Positions 57,489-64,000 of a stretch of DNA of 64,000 bases are shown piece after piece. The stretch spans positions 372,001 to 436,000 of the forward strand of contig NZ_JAAAGB010000001.1 of NCBI RefSeq assembly GCF_010586825.1, read 5' to 3'. The notes under the pieces were generated by a model, which was not told where the DNA came from, did no database searches, and saw only the letters and a program-made list of their open reading frames with translations. A program made the position numbers and the translations under genes. Position 1 is the stretch's first letter. Every line of letters begins with the position of its first letter. This DNA is from Draconibacterium mangrovi. Its GTDB lineage: Bacteria > Bacteroidota > Bacteroidia > Bacteroidales > Prolixibacteraceae.

Positions 57489-58793
57489 ATGGATTACAAG
57501 GGGAAGAAAGCTGCTTTTTACACATTAGGCTGTAAACTTAATTTTTCAGAAACGTCGACCATAGCCGGCTCTTTTAAAGAGGTTGGTTTTGATCGTGTTG
57601 AGTTTGATGAAAAAGCCGATGTGTACGTGATAAATACCTGTTCGGTTACCAACCAGGGCGATAAGGCCAGTCGTAATATTGTGCGCAAGGCCGTAAAACA
57701 AAATCCTGATGCCATGGTGATTGTGGTGGGTTGCTACTCGCAGTTAAAACCCGATGAAGTAGGTCACATCGAAGGCGTTGACATGGTGTTGGGAACGCAG
57801 GAAAAGTTTCATATTCCGCACTATCTTGGCGACCTGCAAAAACGCGAAACCACCGAGATTAAAACAACTCGTTTAGCCGATATTAAAAATTACCACAAAG
57901 CATTTTCGTGGGGCGACCGCACACGTAGTTTCCTGAAAGTACAGGACGGTTGCGATTATTATTGTTCGTTTTGCACCATTCCGTTTGCACGCGGACGAAG
58001 CAGAAACGACAACGTAGTCAACACAGTAAAAGAAGCCCAAAAATCCGTTCAGAAAGGATACAAGGAAATTATACTAACGGGTGTAAACATTGGCGACTTT
58101 GGCAAATCAACAGGCGAGAATTTTCTTGATCTGTTAAAAGCACTGGAACAGGTAGAGGGACTGGAACGACTGCGTTTGGGATCGATTGAGCCCAACTTGC
58201 TAAAAGACGAAATTATAGAGCTGGTATCCAACTCGAAAGTGTTGATGCCTCATTTTCATATTCCTCTACAGTCTGGTTCTGATGAAATACTTTCCTTGAT
58301 GAAACGCAAATATTCCACCGATCTTTTCCGAAGACGAGTTGAGCGAATTCGCGAAATCGTTCCTCATGCATTTATTGGTGTTGACGTAATTGCCGGTACC
58401 AATGGCGAAACCGAAAAGTATTTCCAGGAATCGTTCGACTTCCTCAACAGTTTGGAAATTTCACAACTGCACGCTTTTACCTATTCGGAAAGAAGTGGAA
58501 CGCAGGCCTTGAAAATTCCGTGGAAAGTTGATGTGGAAGAACGCAAAAACCGTACTCAGAAATACATCAACCTGTCGGAGAAAAAGCTGAGAGCATTCTA
58601 CGAAAAACACATTGGCTCATCACAAACAGCACTTTTTGAGACACAGAAAAGCCAGGATAACATGCATGGGTTCACCGAAAATTACATTAAGGTGGAGGTG
58701 CCTTATCAGAAAGAACTGGTAAATAAGCTGGGCAGCGTGAAATTAAGGTCAATTCTGCCAAACGGTAACGTTGCTGTAGATTTCAACGCCTGA
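57489..58793 (+). CDS. mtaB: tRNA t6A37 methylthiotransferase MtaB
   Basis: A 434-residue radical-SAM methylthiotransferase. N-terminal UPF0004 cluster domain (YTLGCKLNFSETSTIA; INTCSVTNQGDKASRNIV; VGCYSQL), radical-SAM motif DGCDYYCSFCTIPFARG (CxxxCxxC, about 157-173), and the SAM-binding GVNIGDF plus PHFHIPLQSGSDEILSLMKR. It lacks a full-length canonical TRAM domain but has a short C-terminal TRAM-like region (ENYIKVEVPYQKELVNKLGS). Modifies t6A at position 37 of ANN-decoding tRNAs. Confidence 0.96.
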   Translation: MDYKGKKAAFYTLGCKLNFSETSTIAGSFKEVGFDRVEFDEKADVYVINTCSVTNQGDKASRNIVRKAVKQNPDAMVIVVGCYSQLKPDEVGHIEGVDMVLGTQEKFHIPHYLGDLQKRETTEIKTTRLADIKNYHKAFSWGDRTRSFLKVQDGCDYYCSFCTIPFARGRSRNDNVVNTVKEAQKSVQKGYKEIILTGVNIGDFGKSTGENFLDLLKALEQVEGLERLRLGSIEPNLLKDEIIELVSNSKVLMPHFHIPLQSGSDEILSLMKRKYSTDLFRRRVERIREIVPHAFIGVDVIAGTNGETEKYFQESFDFLNSLEISQLHAFTYSERSGTQALKIPWKVDVEERKNRTQKYINLSEKKLRAFYEKHIGSSQTALFETQKSQDNMHGFTENYIKVEVPYQKELVNKLGSVKLRSILPNGNVAVDFNA

Positions 58794-58801
58794 TTTTTCG
58801 A

Positions 58802-58809
58802 TACTTTTG
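58802..58809 (+). promoter_or_regulatory. -7 box of the inositol-phosphatase-like gene
   Basis: TACTTTTG 16 nt before the ATG at 58826, within the gap after mtaB. Confidence 0.5.
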
Positions 58810-58825
58810 TACTAAACAAATAGAC

Positions 58826-59623
58826 ATGGACTATAAAGAACTTTGTTTTCAAGTACAGAATATTGCCCACAGCACAGGTAATTTTATACGTGTTGAACAA
58901 AAAAATATTTCTGAGAAAAACATTGAAATCAAAAGTGTTGCCAGCCTGGTAACCTACGTTGATAAAACGGCAGAAAAACAAATTGTTGATGCATTGAAAG
59001 AGCTGCTTCCCGAAGCCGGTTTTGTTGCCGAAGAAGGAACTGCCGAATCAAATAACGAAAAATATACCTGGTTTGTCGATCCGCTGGATGGCACAACCAA
59101 CTACCTGCACGGATTAGCACCGCACTCGGTGAGTATCGCTTTGGCCGAAGGCAACGAATTAGTATTGGGTGTAGTGTACGAAATTGGCGCCGACGAGATG
59201 TTTTATTCGTGGAAAGGTGGTCCGGCGTACTGCAACGAGGAGATCATTGAAACAGCAAAACGGTCAAAATCGGAAGACACTCTGATTGCCACAGGATTCC
59301 CCTATTACGATTTCGACAAAGTGGATGAGTACATTGGAGCAATGAAAGAACTGATGCAATCAACCCGCGGAATTCGTCGTTTTGGATCAGCAGCTATCGA
59401 CTTGTGTTACGTTGCAGCCGGTCGTTTCGATGCTTTTTACGAACATGCCCTGCATGCCTGGGATGTTGCAGCGGGCGTATTTATTTTACAACAAGCCGGC
59501 GGAAAAACTACCGATTTTAATGGTGGTGACAACTGGTTGTTTGGTGGCGAAATTGTTTCAGCCAGCAAAGCTTATTTCCCGGAATTCTATGGAATCGTAA
59601 ACAAATATCTGGGCGAAAAATAA
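58826..59623 (+). CDS. inositol monophosphatase family protein
   Basis: A 265-residue metal-dependent phosphatase. Family motifs: LVTYVDKTAEKQIVDAL, FVAEEGTAESNNEKYTW (Glu metal ligands), WFVDPLDGTTNYLHGLAPHS (about 86-105), and EHALHAWDVAAGVFILQQAG (about 207-226, Trp-Asp). Expected substrates include inositol-1-phosphate, fructose-1,6-bisphosphate or 3'-phosphoadenosine-5'-phosphate; sequence does not say which. Single gene with its own -7 box. Confidence 0.93.
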   Translation: MDYKELCFQVQNIAHSTGNFIRVEQKNISEKNIEIKSVASLVTYVDKTAEKQIVDALKELLPEAGFVAEEGTAESNNEKYTWFVDPLDGTTNYLHGLAPHSVSIALAEGNELVLGVVYEIGADEMFYSWKGGPAYCNEEIIETAKRSKSEDTLIATGFPYYDFDKVDEYIGAMKELMQSTRGIRRFGSAAIDLCYVAAGRFDAFYEHALHAWDVAAGVFILQQAGGKTTDFNGGDNWLFGGEIVSASKAYFPEFYGIVNKYLGEK

Positions 59624-59629
59624 TATTCT

Positions 59630-59712
59630 TGTCATTTCGACGAGTAAGCGAGGAGAAATCTGTTACAACAGAGATATAATCAAACAGATTTCTCACTTCG
59701 TTCGAAATGACA
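59630..59712. repeat. dispersed palindromic repeat (TGTCATTTCGA type)
   Basis: Outer TGTCATTTCGA (59630-59640) pairs with TCGAAATGACA (59702-59712), and inner AGAAATCTGTT pairs with AACAGATTTCT. An 83-nt imperfect palindrome between two same-strand genes. Similar palindromes are common in intergenic DNA of Bacteroidota. Confidence 0.75.
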
Positions 59713-59749
59713 GCCATGATTTTTTGTAAATTGCAGAAAACAAAATACC

Positions 59750-60226
59750 ATGGCAGAAAAACAAATTGCAATTCTTCGGGAGCAACTGGCAAAATTAGAC
59801 GAAAAGAAATTCGATCTTGATGCCTGGAAAACGCACACCCTTATTTTTTTGGAACGTATTTTCGGGAAAGACAATTCGAAGCTGAAACTTATTCAAGAAC
59901 TGCATTACGATTACTCGAGCTGGAGCCTGCGCGACACTGCTGCTGCCGGAAAAACAAAAGACAAAGACCCGCTAAAAATGCGTGCCAGCGAAATTCTGGA
60001 AGCGACTATTCTTGAATTGGAAACACTGGGACTGCCGGAAGGAGAAGAAGAACCGCAAAAACTTTGGGAATTGCTGCAGGACGAATTAACCGGAAAACAG
60101 GTAAAAGAAATTGATGCTTTGATAAAATCAGACGAAAAAGAGAGAGCGAAAAAAATCGGCGAAATTCTTGAAAATCTTGACAAAGAAAACCTTTCTTTGC
60201 TGATCGCAAAACTACTTTTGAGCTGA
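59750..60226 (+). CDS. hypothetical acidic helical protein
   Basis: A 158-residue soluble protein rich in Lys, Glu and Leu, all helical by composition: N-terminal IAILREQLAKLDEKKFDLDA, central ELHYDYSSWSLRDTAAAGKT, then EILEATILELETLGLPEGEEE and a C-terminal LLQDELTGKQVKEIDALIKS. No membrane segment, Cys or catalytic motif; no family recognised. It is followed after 3 nt by a glycosyltransferase gene, so cotranscription is likely, but its role is unknown. Confidence 0.72.
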   Translation: MAEKQIAILREQLAKLDEKKFDLDAWKTHTLIFLERIFGKDNSKLKLIQELHYDYSSWSLRDTAAAGKTKDKDPLKMRASEILEATILELETLGLPEGEEEPQKLWELLQDELTGKQVKEIDALIKSDEKERAKKIGEILENLDKENLSLLIAKLLLS

Positions 60227-60229
60227 TTT

Positions 60230-61270
60230 ATGAGCAAAAACAAAAAGATTGCCATAGTTATTTTAAACTGGAATGGGGTAAAACTTTTCCCCGATTACCT
60301 CCCATCTGTAATCGAACATTCAAAAGGCGAAAATATTGAGGTAATTGTTGCCGACAACGGATCCACTGACAATTCACTGGAATTTCTCGCAGCCAATTTC
60401 CCGGAAGTAACATTACTCGATCTGAAAGAAAATTACGGTTTTGCCAAAGGTTACAATGTAGCTTTAAATCAAATTGAGGCCGATTATTTGGTGTTGCTGA
60501 ATTCGGATGTTAAAGTGGAAGAAAACTGGATTCAACCTTGCATCGATCAATTTGAACAGGATGAAAAAGTTGTTGCCGTTCAGCCCAAAATATTGAGTTT
60601 TAATGAACCCGAACTTTTTGAATATGCCGGAGCAGCCGGTGGTTTTATCGATAAGTTTGGTTATCCGTTTTGCCGTGGCCGTATTCTGGATCATGTGGAG
60701 AAAGATGAAAATCTATACGATAAGCCGGGCGAAATTTTTTGGGCAAGTGGAGCATGTATGTTTGTGAGGGCCGAAGCGTATAAAAACTCGGGCGGTTTGG
60801 ATGCCGATTTCTGGGCACACATGGAAGAAATTGATTTGTGCTGGCGCTGGAAAAACCAGGGCTACAAAATTATATACGAACCACACAGTATAGTTTATCA
60901 TTTGGGTGGCGGAAGCCTCGAGTACGGAAACCCGAAAAAGGTGTATCTCAACTTTCGCAACAACCTATACATGCTATTTAAAAACTTGCCGAAAAAGAAG
61001 TTCCTGCCCATCTTCTTAACGCGAATGATTTTAGATGGCGTTGCTGCTGCCAAGTTCCTGTTGGGAACCGAGTTTAAAGCTTTTGGTGCCGTGGCAAAAG
61101 CACATCGCGATTTTTATAAAAACCTTTCGGCACTTCGCAAAAAAAGAAAGGATTTGTTAAAGCTCGTAATTGTTAATAATCATAAACAGATCTACCGGAA
61201 AAGCATTATGTGGAAATTCTTTGTACAGAAAAAACATAAATTTGCCGAACTAAATTTTATGCCGGAATAA
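60230..61270 (+). CDS. glycosyltransferase family 2 protein
   Basis: A 346-residue GT2 enzyme of the rhamnosyltransferase-like group. GT-A motifs: VILNWNGVKLFPDYLPSVI (about 11-29), VIVADNGSTDNSLEFL, LLNSDVKVEENWI (DxD-like), and the later EIFWASGACMFVRAEAYK and MEEIDLCWRWKNQGYKIIYE. A C-terminal amphipathic region (LPKKKFLPIFLTRMILDG) may attach it to the membrane. Adds sugars to surface polysaccharide; donor and acceptor unknown. Middle gene of a short operon with the hypothetical gene and a thioesterase gene. Confidence 0.9.
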   Translation: MSKNKKIAIVILNWNGVKLFPDYLPSVIEHSKGENIEVIVADNGSTDNSLEFLAANFPEVTLLDLKENYGFAKGYNVALNQIEADYLVLLNSDVKVEENWIQPCIDQFEQDEKVVAVQPKILSFNEPELFEYAGAAGGFIDKFGYPFCRGRILDHVEKDENLYDKPGEIFWASGACMFVRAEAYKNSGGLDADFWAHMEEIDLCWRWKNQGYKIIYEPHSIVYHLGGGSLEYGNPKKVYLNFRNNLYMLFKNLPKKKFLPIFLTRMILDGVAAAKFLLGTEFKAFGAVAKAHRDFYKNLSALRKKRKDLLKLVIVNNHKQIYRKSIMWKFFVQKKHKFAELNFMPE

Positions 61271-61272
61271 AC

Positions 61273-61692
61273 ATGCAAAAATTAAAATTTCAGGAACCTG
61301 TTTATACTTACCACATTGATTTTGTTGGCCACGTAAACAACATTATTTACGTGCAATGGCTGGAAAACGCCCGTGTAAAACTGATTGAAGCGATGGGTTT
61401 TTCGATTACACAAATTGCTGTCGAAGACGATATTTTGCCCATCATCACAGAAACAAACATTCAGTACAAAAAGCCATTTTTCCTGAATAACGAAGTGCAT
61501 GTTGAAGTATGGGTTTCAGAGATCTTTAATGTATCGGCAAACTTTAAATTCCGTTTCCGCAACGAAAAAGGTGAAATCTGCTCTATTGCGCAACAAAAAG
61601 TTTTGTTCATCGACCGCGCCACACAACGTCCTTCACGTAAGTTTGTGAAATACAGGGAGAATTTTAACAAATATTACCTGCCCGATTTGTAG
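61273..61692 (+). CDS. acyl-CoA thioesterase, 4HBT-like, second copy
   Basis: A 139-residue hotdog-fold protein. Signature HIDFVGHVNNIIYVQWLENA (residues 15-34); Asp17 is at the expected catalytic place. Related in family, not identical, to the protein at 27173-27595. Two nt after the glycosyltransferase gene. Substrate unknown. Confidence 0.88.
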   Translation: MQKLKFQEPVYTYHIDFVGHVNNIIYVQWLENARVKLIEAMGFSITQIAVEDDILPIITETNIQYKKPFFLNNEVHVEVWVSEIFNVSANFKFRFRNEKGEICSIAQQKVLFIDRATQRPSRKFVKYRENFNKYYLPDL

Positions 61693-64000
61693 CTATTTCT
61701 TTTCAAACAACTCAATCAAATAATTTCCGGCTTGTAATTTACAACTGCCATCATTCGCTAAATAAAAATTTATCTTCTTCCCTGTTACTGCCTCACTGCT
61801 TTTTTGTATTTCATAACCTTCAGGAATATAAAAGTCGGCGATAGAATTGGCAGGAATAGTTACCGAATAAACTACCGATTCCCCCTTGTGTTTCCAGGCA
61901 GACTTTATTTCGCCATAAAGCGACTTATGCGAAATGTCAACACCTTCGAGCGTTGATATAAAAGCAGGTTTCAGAATCACATTTTTAAATCCCGGATTGT
62001 TCGGATCAGGATATATTCCCCCTAATCCCTTGTACAGCCACGCACCAATTTCTCCAAACATAATGTGGTTCATCGAAATATCGTTCTGTGCATGTATATC
62101 CCAGTTTTCCAGCAGTGTTGTTGCACCATTCACAATCCACCATCCCCACGACGGGAAGCCTTCCTGTGCAGCAATTTTGTAGGCTACTTCGGCATATCCA
62201 TTTTCACTCAACGCATTTAATATTGATTTTTGCCCCAACAAACCTACATCTAAATGAAATTGATCGGCTTCAACTCTTCTGGCAAGGTTTTCGGCTACCC
62301 GTTCCTTTTCCTGTTCCGGCACCAATCCCCAATAAAGCGGTGCGCTTAATTCGGTTTGAGTTCCGCTGGCGTATATACCTGTTTCCGGGTGATAAAATTT
62401 GTCGTTGAAAGCTTGTTTTATTTCTGCTGCCAAAGCTGAATATTTATTGGCATCTGCCGGTTTATTGAACAGTTTAGCGGCTTCCGACAGGATAACAGCA
62501 TCGGCATAATAATAACAGGTAGAAGTCAACTCAACCGGCGACTTGGATTTAACAGGAACCCAGTCGCCCAAACCCCAGGTGGTTGTTCCCAAAGGACTAA
62601 TTTGCGTAATGTGGTCGACATAACGTTTGATGTTTTCATAACCAGATTCCAACAACGATGCATCGCCGTAAAAAAGGTAAATATTCCAGGGAATAAGCGC
62701 AATTGTGCTGGTCCAGTCAGGGCCGTTTCCCCACTCGTATCCCCAACCATCCGTAGGAATTATCGACGGCAAAACGCCATTTGGCTGCTGCTCGTCCCGG
62801 TGATCGGCCAGCCACTTTTCGTAAACCGTTATCCCGTCAAAGCTGTATAAACCTGTTTCAATGGCAATGTGTGCATCGCCGGTCCAGCCATTTTTCTCCC
62901 GCTGAGGACAATCGGTTGGGTAACCAAACAAATTCGACAAGTAGGAATTATTAGTGGCCTCCCAAATCTTATTTAATGTCGGATTAGTAGTTGCCAATTC
63001 GCCACTTTCGGGAACATCGCTATGCATGAAATAAGCCACCAGACTTTCTTTACTGATATTTATTGGTTTATTTGAAGTTACCTCAACATACTGAAATCCT
63101 TTGTAGTTAAAACGCGGCATAAAAGTTTTCTCACCTTTCCCGTTTAGTATGTATATATCCGTTTGAAAAGGATCGGAATCATCAACAGGCCGGTAATGAA
63201 CATCAATATTTGATAAGTCGACGTGTCCGTTCTCATACAAACGTTCGCCGTGTTTTAGTCGTATAATTGTTCCTTCTTGCCCGGCTAGTGTGATAGCGCT
63301 AATCCCGGCAATATTTCGGCCCAGATCGAATACAAATGTTGTATCATTTAACTGCGACATACTTTGGGGTACAATCTTTTTCACATGCCGGATGGGATGC
63401 ATCATTTGCGACACTATATTTTGAGATGGTGCTGCACGATAAATAACATCATTCCATTTTGAATCGTCAAAACCGGGTGAACACCAGCCGGGTTGCTCCA
63501 AACGGGCATCATAATGTTCGGCGGTGTAAATACTGTTAAAAACTACCGGACTAAGTGATGTTTTCCAGTCTTTGCCTGAAGTAATAATCTCTTTTGTACC
63601 GTCTTCGTATGTAATGTGCAAATCCAAACAAAAGGCAGGACGATTTCTCCACGGAGCCTTATGGAAATACCAAACAGCAGTTGACTGATGGTTATACCAG
63701 CCGTTTCCGAGCAAAATACCCAAGGCATTTTCGCCATTTTTTAGTTCATTGGTTACATCGTGTGTTACATATAAATTACGGCGATCGAAACGTGTATAAC
63801 CAGGATCCAGCACATGGTTCCCAACTTTCTCCTCATTAATAGAAAGCTCATACAAACCGGCAGCTGCAATATAAATTCTGGCGTGGCTTACTTTTTTCTC
63901 CAGTTTGAACTCTTTCCGAAAATAAGGGGCAGCCTTTTCATGAATATCCTTATCATCGCTGATCCATGATCCGGTCCAGTTCTCCATGCCCATCATTCCT
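61693..64000 (-). CDS. alpha-L-rhamnosidase (GH78), partial at the right edge
   Basis: At least 767 residues of a GH78-type enzyme, with the frame still open at the window edge: its visible start (MMGMENWTGSWIS) begins in the middle of what is usually an N-terminal domain, so signal and N-terminal domain lie outside. Core: Bac_rhamnosid_N region (VSHARIYIAAAGLYELSINE), the catalytic alpha/alpha domain with FGYPTDCPQREKNGWTGDAH, LPSIIPTDGWGYEWGNGPDW and GNGPDWTSTIALIPWNIYLF, and the C-terminal beta domain. Removes rhamnose from glycans or plant glycosides. It does not overlap the thioesterase gene, which it meets convergently at 61692/61693. Confidence 0.9.
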   Translation of the reverse strand, partial: GMMGMENWTGSWISDDKDIHEKAAPYFRKEFKLEKKVSHARIYIAAAGLYELSINEEKVGNHVLDPGYTRFDRRNLYVTHDVTNELKNGENALGILLGNGWYNHQSTAVWYFHKAPWRNRPAFCLDLHITYEDGTKEIITSGKDWKTSLSPVVFNSIYTAEHYDARLEQPGWCSPGFDDSKWNDVIYRAAPSQNIVSQMMHPIRHVKKIVPQSMSQLNDTTFVFDLGRNIAGISAITLAGQEGTIIRLKHGERLYENGHVDLSNIDVHYRPVDDSDPFQTDIYILNGKGEKTFMPRFNYKGFQYVEVTSNKPINISKESLVAYFMHSDVPESGELATTNPTLNKIWEATNNSYLSNLFGYPTDCPQREKNGWTGDAHIAIETGLYSFDGITVYEKWLADHRDEQQPNGVLPSIIPTDGWGYEWGNGPDWTSTIALIPWNIYLFYGDASLLESGYENIKRYVDHITQISPLGTTTWGLGDWVPVKSKSPVELTSTCYYYADAVILSEAAKLFNKPADANKYSALAAEIKQAFNDKFYHPETGIYASGTQTELSAPLYWGLVPEQEKERVAENLARRVEADQFHLDVGLLGQKSILNALSENGYAEVAYKIAAQEGFPSWGWWIVNGATTLLENWDIHAQNDISMNHIMFGEIGAWLYKGLGGIYPDPNNPGFKNVILKPAFISTLEGVDISHKSLYGEIKSAWKHKGESVVYSVTIPANSIADFYIPEGYEIQKSSEAVTGKKINFYLANDGSCKLQAGNYLIELFEKK

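Noticed and set aside
61934-62408. Plus-strand frames opposite the GH78 gene
   Set aside because: Shadow frames; no domain or start signal.

Overview
The window looks like chromosomal DNA of an anaerobic or facultative member of the Bacteroidota, most likely near the Marinilabiliales/Prolixibacteraceae (a guess from gene content, not a placement). Supporting signs: -7 boxes of the form TAnnTTTG, a FecI/FecR/TonB-dependent receptor set, a GldF-GldG type protein, few Shine-Dalgarno sites, AT-leaning intergenic DNA, and many four-helix-bundle (S23-like) and NIPSNAP type genes. No phage, IS transposase or CRISPR array was seen.

Layout. 1-4000: a drug/lipid-type ABC exporter (ATPase and two ABC-2 permeases) interrupted by two S23-like four-helix-bundle genes lying between low-complexity inverted arms. 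4-10 kb: stand-alone genes (CHAD, DUF1697, Crp/Fnr regulator, small AAA ATPase, SnoaL-like, YceI, DODA-type dioxygenase, QOR2-like reductase). 10.4-15.5 kb: TonB-dependent receptor, FecR anti-sigma, ECF sigma factor and a lipoprotein. 15.7-17.3 kb: an alkaline-phosphatase-fold protein that has lost its nucleophile and nearly all metal ligands. 18.2-21.7 kb: a compact trimeric [FeFe] hydrogenase (NuoE-, NuoF- and HydA-like) whose NuoF-like subunit lacks the extra Fe-S domains. 21.7-41.5 kb: mixed housekeeping genes, including dnaN, an epsilon-type exonuclease, a GldF-GldG fusion, lpxB, surE and a glutamyl-endopeptidase-like S9 peptidase.

41.5-52.2 kb is the most systematic region. A ten-gene minus-strand operon carries DRTGG, HATPase, a sensory-type [FeFe] hydrogenase, DRTGG, PHP and HATPase genes, followed by a complete bifurcating-type HndB/C/D/A hydrogenase. 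A divergent pair encodes a PAS protein and a SpoIIE-type phosphatase. Together these look like an H2- or redox-sensing signalling module attached to the enzyme it may control. The compact hydrogenase at 18-21 kb is a second, structurally different H2 enzyme, so the organism probably has separate NADH-only and bifurcating routes. No HydE/F/G maturase is in the window.

53.5-54.6 kb holds a tRNA array on the minus strand: two identical intact tRNA-Val(UAC) genes followed by four 5'-truncated tRNA-like units with remodelled anticodon arms, three of them in strict 110-111 bp register, each followed by its own terminator hairpin. A small GIY-YIG nuclease gene lies inside the array and its stop codon falls in the 5' part of the last tRNA-like unit. 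The right end (54.7-64 kb) has folC, a PIN-PhoH ATPase, mtaB, an inositol-phosphatase-like gene, a glycosyltransferase, a thioesterase and a GH78 rhamnosidase cut by the window edge. Several families of long imperfect inverted repeats occupy intergenic gaps throughout.
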